The translations under genes were made by a program, and so were the position numbers. The notes under the pieces are model-generated. The model ran no database searches. It worked only from the letters and a program-made list of their open reading frames with translations, and was not told where the DNA came from. A stretch of 64,000 nucleotides of DNA from an uncultured Dokdonella sp. (GTDB lineage Bacteria; Pseudomonadota; Gammaproteobacteria; Xanthomonadales; Rhodanobacteraceae), in NCBI GenBank assembly GCA_934526015.1, contig CAKSZY010000009.1, positions 28,651-92,650 of the forward strand, in the 5' to 3' direction. Positions 47,094 through 56,150 of the stretch are shown piece after piece; the stretch's first letter is position 1; each line of letters starts with the position of its first letter.

Positions 47094-48167
47094 TCAGTAG
47101 TTGTACCAGACGCTGTCGTTCAGGTACCAATCCTGCTTGTCCTCGGTCACGCCGAAGCTGACGGCGAGATCCAGACGCAGGGCGGCGAACCCCTGTTTCG
47201 GTTGGCCGGCCGCCGGCGTGCCGGCGATTCCGCGCGAGACGAGGATGTGGGCCGCGGGATGGAAGGCTTCGGAGAAGCCGAGCCCCTGGAGCAGGAAATC
47301 GCCGTCTTGCGGCAGCGTCCCGGGGAACAGCGGGGCGCTGCGGCACAGATCGGTCGGCGGCACCCAGTCGTTGTCGTAGTCGAAGCCGGCATACGGATGC
47401 AGCAGGCACCAGCGCACATCGCCGTTGAGCGCGCTGCCGTTGAAGCCGTCGACGAGCACCACGCTGACCGTCCGCAGCGCCGACGCCGCCGGATGCTTCT
47501 GCACCTCGACGCGCACGATCGAGACATCGCGGCCGGAGGCGTGGCCGGGGAACTGCTTGGCCACGACACGGAAATTCTGGTGCAGCGTGGACGGCCAGTC
47601 CTGCGGCGGCAGGATGCCGGCGCCGGCATCGAAGGTCTGTCCGGGATAGTCGCCGAAGCCTTCGCCGAACAGGCCGCGGTCGACATCCCATGCGGCGTAG
47701 CTCTCGCCCGGCTGCGCGGTCAGGCAGCGGGTGAGCGGACTGGCGGGCGTCTGGATCTGGTTGACGCGCGCGGCGAAGCCGCCGCCGGTGTGCGCGTACT
47801 CGAACCCCTGGACCTGGAAATTCGGGAACTTCCAGACGTCGGCACCGGGTTCGGGAATCTGGTAACGCGGTTCGAAGCTCATCACGCCGGCGATCGACTG
47901 GACGTCGGCGCAGAACACGTGGCGATCGAAATAGGCCACCGCGCCGGTGCCGGCGGAACCCTTGCGCTCGTACGCGAACTGCACCTCGCCATCGAGGGCG
48001 ACGGTGGCCTGGTCGCCGGCCAGCATGTTGTTGAGGTCGTTCGGATTGGCGGTGGCCTCCAGGCCGCCGACGAATACGGTGATCCCCGCATGGGCAACGG
48101 AGGCAAGAGAAAGCGCCGCGAGGGCGACCAGGGTGCGTCCTGCGGCAAAACCAGAGCGGTGGGTCAT
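47094..48167 (-). CDS. Secreted protein of unknown function
   Basis: 357 residues. The ATG at 48167 gives a signal peptide (MTHRSGFAAGRTLVALAALSLASVAHA), so exported; a longer frame to 48230 lacks this. The mature protein is beta-rich, with four or more cysteines (VFCADVQS, TRCLTAQPG, RWCLLHPYAG, TDLCRSAPLFPG) and aromatic blocks (YAAWDVDRGLFGEGFGDYPGQTFDAG, NFRVVAKQFPGHASGRDVSIVRVEVQKHPAA, DQDWYLNDSVWYNY-like tail), looking like a disulfide-bonded extracellular or periplasmic protein. It resembles no family I can name. It is followed by relA 106 bp downstream; divergent from the tandem paralogue pair. Confidence 0.82.
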   Translation of the reverse strand: MTHRSGFAAGRTLVALAALSLASVAHAGITVFVGGLEATANPNDLNNMLAGDQATVALDGEVQFAYERKGSAGTGAVAYFDRHVFCADVQSIAGVMSFEPRYQIPEPGADVWKFPNFQVQGFEYAHTGGGFAARVNQIQTPASPLTRCLTAQPGESYAAWDVDRGLFGEGFGDYPGQTFDAGAGILPPQDWPSTLHQNFRVVAKQFPGHASGRDVSIVRVEVQKHPAASALRTVSVVLVDGFNGSALNGDVRWCLLHPYAGFDYDNDWVPPTDLCRSAPLFPGTLPQDGDFLLQGLGFSEAFHPAAHILVSRGIAGTPAAGQPKQGFAALRLDLAVSFGVTEDKQDWYLNDSVWYNY

Positions 48168-48361
48168 CGGTGTATCCGGATCGAAAACGGGGCGCGCAAG
48201 CCACATGCGGCACTTCCCGCCTGGACTCAAGCCAGGCGGCAGGCCGACTGTTAGACTGCACGGGTCGCGAGTCTACCTGCTGACCGCGTTCATTGCACCT
48301 GTTAACCTCGTGTTGGACAACGGTTTTTTCGCCCAGCCGATCACGTTGCGAAGGATTCCCG

Positions 48362-48853
48362 ATGGCGCTTCGCCCGCTCCCGTTCGTCGCCGTCCTCGCC
48401 GCGCTGTCCGCGGCGGCGCTGCCGGCTGCCGCCGAAGCGGTCGATCCGCGCCTCGAGGAACGCATGTCGAGCGAGGAATTCCGCGCCGCCGGCCTCGACC
48501 GGCTCAGCCGGGAACAGCTCGATTACCTCAACCGCTGGCTCGGCGCGAAGGAGCCCGCCGCGATTGCGGCCCCGCCCCCCCGCTCCGGCGTCGCCGCGGT
48601 TGGCGGGGATTCCGTCGCTCCGCCCCGCCGTGAAAGAATCGATTCGCGGATCGTCGGCGTCTTCCACGGCTGGCGCGGACGCACCCTCGTCACGCTCGAG
48701 AACGGCCAGAAATGGCGGCAGAGCGAATCCGGCAGCCATGGCGACGTCGTCCTGGACGGCCCGGAAGTGACCATCAAGCCGATGTCGATGGGCAGCTGGC
48801 TGATGATCGTCAAGGGCTGCAACTGCAGCATCCGCGTCAAACCGGCCGCTTGA
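48362..48853 (+). CDS. Exported small protein, first of a tandem paralogue pair
   Basis: 163 residues: signal peptide (MALRPLPFVAVLAALSAAALPAAAEA), then LEERMSSEEFRAAGLDRLSREQLDYLNRWLG (a helix-turn-helix-like pair), a proline-rich linker, and a C-terminal beta domain (RIVGVFHGWRGRTLVTLENGQKWRQSESGS, ending VKGCNCSIRVKP with two cysteines). It shares this whole layout with the next gene. No named family is recognised. ATG at 48362 has AAGGAT 6 nt upstream; the frame upstream is not protein-like. The beta domain with F-x-GWxG-x-T-x-x-LxNGQxW looks like an SH3-type or small barrel fold. Confidence 0.85.
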   Translation: MALRPLPFVAVLAALSAAALPAAAEAVDPRLEERMSSEEFRAAGLDRLSREQLDYLNRWLGAKEPAAIAAPPPRSGVAAVGGDSVAPPRRERIDSRIVGVFHGWRGRTLVTLENGQKWRQSESGSHGDVVLDGPEVTIKPMSMGSWLMIVKGCNCSIRVKPAA

Positions 48854-48879
48854 CCCGACCCTTTTCCCGGAGATTCCGC

Positions 48880-49365
48880 ATGCGCTTCCCGCGTTTCCTT
48901 GCCGTCCTGCTGACCACCCTCGTTGCCGCCGCCCCCTGCGCCTTCGCCCAGACCGCACCGACCCTCGAGGAACGCCTCAGCGAGGCCCAGTTCCGCGCCT
49001 TCGGCCTCGACAAGCTCAGCGCCGAGGAACTGCGCGGCCTCAACGACTGGCTGGCCGGCGAAGTCGCCGCCAAGGTGGCCGCCGCGGCCCCGGACGACGA
49101 CCGTGACTACGCGCGCGGGTTCAAGCCGAAGGATTCCGAGCGCGTGGTGATCAAGGCACGTCTGCTCGGCAGCTTCCAGGGCTGGACCGGCAGCACGATC
49201 TTCAAGCTCGACAACGGTCAGGAATGGCAGCAGGCCGAAGGCGGCAGCTACAACTCGCAGACCTTCGAGAATGCCGAAGTCACCCTCAAGCCGAAGGCTT
49301 TCGGCAACTGGCTGCTGGTGGTCGAGGAGTGCCAGTGCCGGATCGGCGTGCGCCGCATCAAGTAG
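48880..49365 (+). CDS. Exported small protein, second of a tandem paralogue pair
   Basis: 161 residues: signal peptide (MRFPRFLAVLLTTLVAAAPCAFAQ), LEERLSEAQFRAFGLDKLSAEELRGLNDWLAGE, a short linker, then RLLGSFQGWTGSTIFKLDNGQEWQQAEGGSY and the cysteine pair EECQCRIGV. It matches the previous gene block by block, with the glycine- and tryptophan-rich barrel conserved, so the two arose by tandem duplication and have diverged mainly in the linker. It starts 26 bp after the first copy, has CGGAG upstream, and ends 3 bp before the hrpA stop on the other strand. Confidence 0.85.
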   Translation: MRFPRFLAVLLTTLVAAAPCAFAQTAPTLEERLSEAQFRAFGLDKLSAEELRGLNDWLAGEVAAKVAAAAPDDDRDYARGFKPKDSERVVIKARLLGSFQGWTGSTIFKLDNGQEWQQAEGGSYNSQTFENAEVTLKPKAFGNWLLVVEECQCRIGVRRIK

Positions 49366-49368
49366 CCC

Positions 49369-52300
49369 TCAAGCCAGCGCTTCGAGCGCCTTTGCCAGCC
49401 GCTTCGGCGACACCGGCTCGGGCGTGCGCAGTTCCTGCGCGAACACCGACACGCGCAGTTCCTCGACCAGCCAGCGCAGTTCGTCGAGCGCGGCCGCATC
49501 CACGCCGGTGTCGTTGCGGCGCTTGAGCACTTCGCGCCAGTAGCGCTGCACGCCGAGCATGCGCGCCTGGTCGCGCGCCGGGTCCTGGCGCAGGCGCTCG
49601 GCGCGCAGGCGCATCGCTTTCAGGTAACGCGGGAAGTGCACGAGCCGCGTCGCCGGCGTCGTGCGCAGGAATCCCTCGGCAAGAAGCAGTTCGCGCTGTT
49701 CGTGAAGGTCGTCGTAGTTGGCCCTGGCGAATCCGATCAGCGGCGGCTCGAGCCACGGCAACAACTCGGAATGGGCCTCGATGATCGCCTCGGCCAGTCC
49801 AAGGCGCTCGACCGCCGCCGGGAACAGTTCCGCCGCCACCTTGCCCTTCAGCGTCTCGAACGCCGCGCGCGTGCGCACGTCGAGGTCGTGGGCGCCGATG
49901 CGGCTGCGCAAGGCCGCCTCGACGAGGTCCGCACGCAGCGATTCCGCGCTGCCGAGGGCGGCCCAGCGCAGGGCGACCGCGTTCGCCAGCGGCAGTTGCC
50001 GGCGCGCCTGCTTGATGCGGTCGGCGAGCGCGCGCCGCAACAGCCGCTCGATGCCGGCGCGATGCGCGGCCAGCGCCTCGTCGCGCTGCTCGAACACGCG
50101 CAGGGCGACGCTCTCGCCGAGGTCGACGAAGGCCGGATAGGCGTGCAGGCCGCCGGCGGAAACGATCGCATCGGGAACCTCCTCGACGTCGAAACCGGCG
50201 ACATCCTCGCGGGCGAGATCGGCAGCGGCGCGCTGCGAGAAGGCCACGCGCGCCGCACCGGACCATTGCGCCTGGATCGCGCCGAGGTCGCGTCCTTCGG
50301 CGATCACGTTCGCGCGCTCGTCGGTGACGACGTAACGCATGCGCAAGTGCGCCGGCAGCTCGACGTCGGCGAACGCACCTGCCTCGACGGCGACACCGGT
50401 CACCCGCGCCAGATACTGCGCGAGCGCGGTTGCCAGCGGCTTCGCACGCGCGGCGGCATCGAGCGACTCGACGAAGGCGCGGGCGAAATCCGGCGCCGGC
50501 ACGAAGTTGCGCCGCAGCGCCTTCGGCAGGCCGCGGATCCATTCGGCAACCTTCTCGGCGAGCAGGCCCGGCACCAGCCAGTCGCCGCGCTCGGCGGTCA
50601 TGACGTTCACCAGCGCCAGCGGCAGGTGCAGGCTGACGCCGTCGGCTGCATCGCCCGGCACGAAGCGGTACTCGAGACGCAGGCGGTGATCGCCGACGGC
50701 GAGATGGGTCGGGAAATCCGCCGCCCCCGCGCCGGCCTCGGCGACGAGCAGGTCGGCCAGCGACCAGCGCAATGCCGCCTGCCCGGCAGGACCGGCCTTG
50801 CGGTACCAGGCATCGAGCCCCGCAGCGGTGTGGATGTCGGTCGGCACGCGGCCGTCGAAAAACGCCGCCAGCGATTCCTCGTCGCGCAGCAGCCCGGAAC
50901 GCCGCTGCTTGGCCTCGATCTCGCGGGCCTGCGCGAGCGTGCGCGCGTTGGCACGGATGAAATCGGCGCGTGCGTCGATGTCCCCGCGCACCAGCGCATC
51001 GCGCACGAAGATCGCATGTGCGGCGGCCGGGTCCTGGCGGCCGAACTGCACCGGCCGGCGCTCGGCGAGGACGAGACCGAACAGGCTCACCTGCTCGTAG
51101 GCCATCACCGCGCCACGCTTGCGCGACCAGTGCGGCTCATGCCAGCTGCGCCGCACGAGGTGCGCGGCCTGTTGTTCGATCCATGCCGGCTCGATGCGCG
51201 CGCACTGCATCGCATGGATCTTGCCGATGTCGAGGATCTGCCCGGCCAGCAGCCACTGCGGCGGCGACTTCGCCAGTGCCGAGGCCGGGAAGATGCCGAA
51301 GCGCCGCTCGCGCGGCCCGCGGTAGCGGTTGCGCTCGTCCTTGCGCCCGACCTGGGTCGGCCAGCCTGACAGCAGGCAGCGGTGGATCGATTCGTAAGCA
51401 GAAATGGAAGCAGGAACGGGGTCAGAGTCACTTTTCCCCGAACGCAGTTCCTCCTTGCGACCGACGCCGGGGGAAAAGTGACTCTGACCCCGCTCCTCCC
51501 GCTCCTCCCGTTCCCGCCGTTCCTGACCCAGCAGCAGCAACTGGCGGTGCAGTTCGCGCCATTCGCGCATGCGCAGGAACGACAGGAAGCGCGCCTGGCA
51601 CCAGTCGCGCAATCTCGACTGGGTGAGTTCGGCGTGGGCCTCGTCGTAGGCGGCCCACAGCTTGAGCACGCCGGCGAAATCGGATTTCGGATCGGCAAAG
51701 ACGGCATGCGCGGCATCCGCCTGCGCGCGTGCGTCGGCCGGTCGCTCGCGCGGGTCCTGGATGCTGAGGAAGGCGACCAGCACCCGCAGCTCGCGACGCA
51801 CGTCGAGACGTGCCGCCTCGACCAGCATGCGTGCCAGGGCGACGTCGACCCGCACCGCGGCGATCGCGCGACCGACTGCGGTCAAACGAAACGGCGAGCG
51901 GTCTTCGCCGGCCGCAGCCGTCGCACGCGGCCTGCCGGCGGGGTTCGACGCCGGCGCATCGCCGGCGGTCGCCGCCGATCCGGGCGGCGATCGCACTTCC
52001 TCGATCGCGCCGATCTCGACCAGCCGCCGGTAGCCGTCGCCGATCGCACGCTCCGACGGCGCCTCGACGAACGGGAACGCGGCGACGTCGCCGAGGCCGA
52101 GGCTCAGCATGCGCAGGATCACTCCGGCCAGCGAGGTGCGCAGGATCTCCGGATCGGTGTAGCGCGGGCGCTGCGCGTAGTCGTCCTCGTCGTAGAGTCG
52201 GTAGCAGATGCCGGGGCCGACGCGACCGCATCGACCCTTGCGCTGGTCGGCCGCGGCCTGCGAGATCGGCTCGACATGCAGGCGCTCGAGCTGGCTGCGC

Positions 52301-53445
52301 TGGCTGTAGCGCTTCACCCGCGCGGTGCCGGTGTCCACCACGTAGCGGATGCGCGGCACCGTCAGCGAGGTCTCGGCGACGTTGGTCGCCAGCACGATGC
52401 GCCGCTGCGGACCGGGGCGGAACACGCGATCCTGTTCGGCCGTGCCGAGGCGCGCATACAGGGCAAGCAGTTCGGTTTCCCGGTACTTGCGTCGTGCCAG
52501 GGCCAGGTGGGCATCGCGGATCTCGCGCTCGCCCGGCAGGAACACCAGCACGTCGCCGCGCGGATCCTCGCGGCTGATCTCGTCTACGGCGGCAACGATG
52601 TCGGAAACGGGGTCGGAGTCACTTTTCGCCGAGCGACGGTCCGAAACATCGGACTCTGCCGAAAAGTGACTCTGACCCCGTTTCCAGCGCACCTCGACCG
52701 GCCAGCTGCGGCCCTCGACCTCGATCACCGGCGCGTCGTCGAAGTGCGCGGCGAAGCGCGCGGTGTCGATCGTCGCCGAGGTCACGATGAGCTTGAGATC
52801 GGGGCGCCGGGCCAGCAGCCGCTTCAGGTAGCCGAGCAGGAAGTCGATGTTGAGGCTGCGCTCGTGGGCCTCGTCGAGGATGATCGTGTCGTAGGCCGAC
52901 AGCCAGGCATCGCCCTGCGTTTCCGCGAGCAGGATGCCATCGGTCATGAACTTGACCAGGGTGTCCTCGCCGACCTGCTCGGTGAAGCGCACCTGGAAGC
53001 CGACCCGGTCGCCGACCGTGCTGCCGAGTTCGCTGGCCACGCGCCTTGCCACCGCCCGCGCAGCCAAACGGCGCGGCTGCGTGCAGCCGATCATGCCGTG
53101 GCGGCCGCGGCCCGCGGCGAGGCAGAGCTTCGGCAACTGCGTGGTCTTGCCGGAGCCGGTCTCGCCGGCCAGCACGATCACCTGATGCTCGCGGATCCGC
53201 TTGACGATCTCCTCGCTGCGCGCGGCGATCGGCAGGGACTCGTCGATGCGGATCTCCGGCACGCGTGCGGCGCGCGCGGCGACCGAGGCACGGGAGGCGT
53301 CGATGGCGGCAGCGAGGCGGTCGATCTCGCCCGCCGGAGGGCCACCCTCCATGCGCGACAGGCGCCGCCAGCGACCGAGCAGCCGCCCGCGATCGCGCGA
53401 TCGCGCGCCATCGAGGGCCTGGCGGAGTGCGGAGAGACGGGACAT
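49369..53445 (-). CDS. hrpA: ATP-dependent RNA helicase HrpA with two palindrome-encoded inserts
   Basis: 1358 residues (E. coli HrpA is 1300). Superfamily 2 DEAH helicase: Walker A GETGSGKT (94-101), [13 protein letters not shown] (191-194), SAT (VTSATID) and motif [12 protein letters not shown], then the ratchet/OB domains and the long HrpA-specific C-terminal region ending [38 protein letters not shown]. It acts on RNA, including stalled ribosome clearance in E. coli. The ATG at 53445 is chosen. Two palindromic repeats are read through in frame: residues 254-281 (GQSHFS...KSDSDPV) after the first RecA domain, and 652-677 (GQSHFS...KSDSDPV) in a linker before [12 protein letters not shown]. 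The core motifs stay intact, so the protein is probably functional. Confidence 0.95.
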   Translation of the reverse strand: MSRLSALRQALDGARSRDRGRLLGRWRRLSRMEGGPPAGEIDRLAAAIDASRASVAARAARVPEIRIDESLPIAARSEEIVKRIREHQVIVLAGETGSGKTTQLPKLCLAAGRGRHGMIGCTQPRRLAARAVARRVASELGSTVGDRVGFQVRFTEQVGEDTLVKFMTDGILLAETQGDAWLSAYDTIILDEAHERSLNIDFLLGYLKRLLARRPDLKLIVTSATIDTARFAAHFDDAPVIEVEGRSWPVEVRWKRGQSHFSAESDVSDRRSAKSDSDPVSDIVAAVDEISREDPRGDVLVFLPGEREIRDAHLALARRKYRETELLALYARLGTAEQDRVFRPGPQRRIVLATNVAETSLTVPRIRYVVDTGTARVKRYSQRSQLERLHVEPISQAAADQRKGRCGRVGPGICYRLYDEDDYAQRPRYTDPEILRTSLAGVILRMLSLGLGDVAAFPFVEAPSERAIGDGYRRLVEIGAIEEVRSPPGSAATAGDAPASNPAGRPRATAAAGEDRSPFRLTAVGRAIAAVRVDVALARMLVEAARLDVRRELRVLVAFLSIQDPRERPADARAQADAAHAVFADPKSDFAGVLKLWAAYDEAHAELTQSRLRDWCQARFLSFLRMREWRELHRQLLLLGQERREREEREERGQSHFSPGVGRKEELRSGKSDSDPVPASISAYESIHRCLLSGWPTQVGRKDERNRYRGPRERRFGIFPASALAKSPPQWLLAGQILDIGKIHAMQCARIEPAWIEQQAAHLVRRSWHEPHWSRKRGAVMAYEQVSLFGLVLAERRPVQFGRQDPAAAHAIFVRDALVRGDIDARADFIRANARTLAQAREIEAKQRRSGLLRDEESLAAFFDGRVPTDIHTAAGLDAWYRKAGPAGQAALRWSLADLLVAEAGAGAADFPTHLAVGDHRLRLEYRFVPGDAADGVSLHLPLALVNVMTAERGDWLVPGLLAEKVAEWIRGLPKALRRNFVPAPDFARAFVESLDAAARAKPLATALAQYLARVTGVAVEAGAFADVELPAHLRMRYVVTDERANVIAEGRDLGAIQAQWSGAARVAFSQRAAADLAREDVAGFDVEEVPDAIVSAGGLHAYPAFVDLGESVALRVFEQRDEALAAHRAGIERLLRRALADRIKQARRQLPLANAVALRWAALGSAESLRADLVEAALRSRIGAHDLDVRTRAAFETLKGKVAAELFPAAVERLGLAEAIIEAHSELLPWLEPPLIGFARANYDDLHEQRELLLAEGFLRTTPATRLVHFPRYLKAMRLRAERLRQDPARDQARMLGVQRYWREVLKRRNDTGVDAAALDELRWLVEELRVSVFAQELRTPEPVSPKRLAKALEALA
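51417..51492. repeat. 76-bp palindromic element inside hrpA (copy A)
   Basis: 23-bp perfect inverted repeat, ends CGGGGTCAGAGTCACTTTTC... (51417-51439) and its exact complement (51470-51492), with a 30-bp spacer. It is translated in frame as part of HrpA. It shares arms with copy B at 52603-52685. Confidence 0.92.
52603..52685. repeat. 83-bp palindromic element inside hrpA (copy B)
   Basis: 28-bp inverted repeat with two mismatches (52603-52630 against 52658-52685), plus a small inner hairpin TCCGA/TCGGA. The arms carry the same GGTC-GAGTCACTTTTC core as copy A. In the hrpA frame both copies encode GQSHFS on one arm and KSDSDPV on the other, so they sit in the same orientation and phase. Confidence 0.92.
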
Positions 53446-53631
53446 CGGCGGGAAGCGCAGCGCGGCAGGACATCGGGCGCGCGCTCTGGTATTCCGTTCA
53501 GTGAGCCGCCATATGATATCCACCCCCAGATGAAAACGCGTTCCGCCAGCCTTGCCGGGGATGCGCACGAACCGCACCCGCGTTCCGGCGAGGCGCCCGG
53601 ACCTTCCTTTCCCCCAAGACGGAGTTCGACC

Positions 53632-54099
53632 ATGGCCATCGACATCGGCATTTCGGCGAAGGACCGCAAGAAGATCAGCGAAGGGCTCGCCAGGCTGCTC
53701 GCCGACAACTATTCGCTCTACCTGAAGACGCATGCCTTCCACTGGAACATCACCGGACCGATGTTCAACAGCCTGCACGGCATGTTCGAGACGCAGTACA
53801 ACGAGCTCTGGCTCGCCAACGACGAGATCGCCGAACGCATCCGTTCGCTCGACGTGTTCGCGCCGGGCTCGTATTCGCAGTTCGCCAAGCTGACTTCGAT
53901 CAAGGAGGAGAGCGGCGTGCCGGACTGGAAGGACATGGTGCAGCAGCTCGTCGACGGCCACGAGACCGCCGCGCGCACCGGCCGCGCGGTGTTCAAGATC
54001 GCCGATGCGGCCTCCGACCAGCCGACCGCCGACCTCATCACCAAGCGCCTCGAGGCGCACGAGAAGACCGCCTGGATGCTGCGCTCGCTGTTGCGCTAG
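53632..54099 (+). CDS. dps: Dps family DNA-protecting ferritin
   Basis: 155 residues: the dodecamer-forming Dps fold with ferroxidase residues in [44 protein letters not shown], i.e. the HWN...DE(x)AERIR pattern. It oxidises Fe(II) with peroxide, stores iron, and in many species coats DNA under stress. A basic N-terminus (KDRKKISEG) could help DNA contact. ATG at 53632 has GGAG 7 nt upstream. A -10-like TATGAT lies at 53512-53517 without a clear -35 partner. Monocistronic; divergent from hrpA, convergent with the VOC gene. Confidence 0.94.
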   Translation: MAIDIGISAKDRKKISEGLARLLADNYSLYLKTHAFHWNITGPMFNSLHGMFETQYNELWLANDEIAERIRSLDVFAPGSYSQFAKLTSIKEESGVPDWKDMVQQLVDGHETAARTGRAVFKIADAASDQPTADLITKRLEAHEKTAWMLRSLLR

Positions 54100-54222
54100 G
54101 CGCGTCCGCGCCGGGCCGGAACCGCGCCCGGGGTCAGGGTTTCCGATCCCGGGAATGTGGATTCCGGCCCGCGCCTGCGCGGCCGCGACGGGGCGCGCCA
54201 CCACCGGCCGGGCAGGTCTCCA

Positions 54223-54672
54223 TCACCCCGCCGCCGAACCGCCCGCGGCGGCGGACGCGCCCTTCAGTTCGAGGGTGTTGCCGTCGGGATCGCTGAGGTA
54301 GAGCGACCAGCCCTCGCCTTCGGCACCGAAGTTGAGTGCGGCCGGTCCCGCCGGCGCCAGCCCGTGGCGGGCGAGATGGGCGACCAGCGCGACCTCGTCG
54401 AACGGCTCGATGCGCAGGCAGACATGATCCAGGTTGCGTCCACCCGTCCGCGCGGCGGCGTGGCCGGGCGGTCCGTCGATGCGGAGCAGGTCGATCATCG
54501 ACGCGCCCGCACGCAGATGCACGAGCCCGAGCCGTTCGCGTCGCCACACGACCTCGCAGCCGAGGATGTCGCGATAGAACGCGATGCTCGCATCGAGGTC
54601 GCGGACGCGCAGCACGATGTGATCGATGCGCTCGACCGCGAACGGACAGCCCTTGCCTGGATCAGGGGGCAT
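54223..54672 (-). CDS. VOC/glyoxalase superfamily protein
   Basis: 149 residues with two beta-alpha-beta-beta-beta units: RIDHIVLRVRDLDASIAFYRDILGCEVVWRRE and RNLDHVCLRIEPFDEVALVAHLARHGL, and the C-terminal LYLSDPDGNTLELKG. Metal ligands are the His in DHIVL, the His in LDHVCL and the Glu in NTLELKG, fitting a mononuclear metal dioxygenase, isomerase or antibiotic-resistance type. The substrate is unknown. The start ATG at 54672 (MPPDPGKGCPFAVERI) has GGAG upstream. It lies between the ThrE-type exporter and dps, the latter convergent. Confidence 0.88.
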   Translation of the reverse strand: MPPDPGKGCPFAVERIDHIVLRVRDLDASIAFYRDILGCEVVWRRERLGLVHLRAGASMIDLLRIDGPPGHAAARTGGRNLDHVCLRIEPFDEVALVAHLARHGLAPAGPAALNFGAEGEGWSLYLSDPDGNTLELKGASAAAGGSAAG

Positions 54673-54746
54673 CACCAGCTCCGCCCACGTGGTTGCGGTC
54701 AGTCTGCGCCTTGCCGGCGCTGCCTGCACGCGTTCCGCACCGCGGG

Positions 54747-55985
54747 CTACAGCTTGCGTCGCGGCGGCACCAGCAGGTCGCCGAACAGCAGTCCGGCGAC
54801 GAGGGCGATCAGCAGGGTCATCAGGGTGATGCCGGTGTCGAGTCCGAGCAGGACGTCGCGCTCGAACACGAAGCTCAAGGTGCGGAAACCGACGCTGCCG
54901 GGCACCAGCAGGATGATGCCGGGCTCGCGGATCAGCGCACCGGGGCGGCTGAACAGGCGGGCGAAGATGTTGCTGGCGGCGCCAAGCACGAGGCCGCCGA
55001 GGAACACGCCGAAGGCCGCGGAAATGTAGGCGCCACCGAGGCGCGTGCAGATGTAGCCGGCGATCACCGCGGCGATCACGGTCGGGTAGTGGCGCAGCGG
55101 ACTGCGGAAGGTGATCGCGAAGGCCAGTCCCGACACCGGCACCGCCACCCATTCCAGCCAGGTCGGCACGGCCGGCGCCGGGGTGTGCATCGGCACCCAA
55201 CCGATCAGCGCGCAGAGCTGGGCTGCGGCGGCGGTGCCGAAAGCGAGTTTCAACAGCGTCGTCATCGCCCCGGCCATGCGCGCCGTGCCGGAGATCAGGT
55301 GATGGCTCGACAGCTCGCGCACCGCGGTGGTCAGGCTCATGCCGGGCAGCAGCACGATCAGGCTGGCGATCACCACCGATTTCACCTGGATCGGCACCAC
55401 GTGGGTGGCGATGAACATCGCGGCGAGGGTGGCGACGAGCGCGGAGATCGCCTCGAAGGCCGCGGCGATGTTCGGCCGGCGCTGCGCCAGCACCGAGGTC
55501 GCACCGATGACGAGACCGATCAGGCCGGCGGTGGCCACCCCGGCCCAGCCGGTCAGCAGGATCGCCGCGACGCAGGCGGAAGCAACGCCGTAGGCGACCA
55601 CGCTGGCGAAACGCGAAAGACGCGACTGCGGTTGCTGGCCGATCTGGCGCAGCAGCCGATAGCCTTCGGCGAGGTCCAGGCTGCCGTCGATGACGCGATC
55701 GGCGATCTCGTCGACCAGGCACAGGCGCTTGAGGTTGACCTCGCCGGGGGAGGCGCGCACGACCTGGGTGGTTTCGGAGAGCGACTGGCGACCGCGCGTG
55801 CGGTCGGAGAACGACATGACGATCGAGGTCGGCGTCGACAGCACGTCGCAATCGAGATCGAGGCGCTGGGCGACGAGGCCGATTGCCGCTTCCAGGCGCG
55901 GTGCGGCAGTGCCGTATTCGTGCAGGCGGCGCGCGAGTTCGACGACGAACTCGATGCGTCGGGTCGGGGACACGCTGCCGCTCAT
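54747..55985 (-). CDS. ThrE-type threonine/serine exporter family protein
   Basis: 412 residues. The N-terminal half holds the ThrE/DUF1212 domain (FVVELARRLHEYGTAAPRLEAAIGLVAQRLDLDCDVLSTPTSIVMSF, then VDEIADRVIDGSLDLAEGYRLLRQI) and five membrane helices including VASACVAAILLTGWAGVATAGLIGL; the C-terminal half is the DUF3815-like block of five helices (AAQLCALIGWVPMH; WVAVPVSGLAFAITF; TVIAAVIAGYICTRLGGAYISAAFGVFLGGLVLG; GIILLVPGSVGFRTLSFV). It matches single-chain ThrE of Corynebacterium type, exporting threonine and serine by proton motive force. It stands alone, divergent from the Mla operon. Confidence 0.88.
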   Translation of the reverse strand: MSGSVSPTRRIEFVVELARRLHEYGTAAPRLEAAIGLVAQRLDLDCDVLSTPTSIVMSFSDRTRGRQSLSETTQVVRASPGEVNLKRLCLVDEIADRVIDGSLDLAEGYRLLRQIGQQPQSRLSRFASVVAYGVASACVAAILLTGWAGVATAGLIGLVIGATSVLAQRRPNIAAAFEAISALVATLAAMFIATHVVPIQVKSVVIASLIVLLPGMSLTTAVRELSSHHLISGTARMAGAMTTLLKLAFGTAAAAQLCALIGWVPMHTPAPAVPTWLEWVAVPVSGLAFAITFRSPLRHYPTVIAAVIAGYICTRLGGAYISAAFGVFLGGLVLGAASNIFARLFSRPGALIREPGIILLVPGSVGFRTLSFVFERDVLLGLDTGITLMTLLIALVAGLLFGDLLVPPRRKL

Positions 55986-56150
55986 CGTCGACTCCGGGAA
56001 GGGCGCGCATGATGCCTACATCTTCGCTTGCGCGGCAGTGTCCGCACTGCCGCAGGCCGGCCGGGGCCGCCGCTGGTCCATGCGGGGGCGCCGACCACCG
56101 CCCACCGCTGCGGGCTGGCCCCCGGCGGCCGGCTTCCGTAGCCTAGGCCG

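Noticed and set aside
41951-47161. 1736-codon open frame on the plus strand across five genes
   Set aside because: Pure shadow of the NRDE, kinase and relA genes in high-GC DNA; low-complexity Arg/Gly/His-rich translation.
53489-53517. Full sigma-70 promoter for dps
   Set aside because: TATGAT is a fair -10 box but no -35 hexamer lies 16-18 bp upstream, so only the -10-like box is mentioned.
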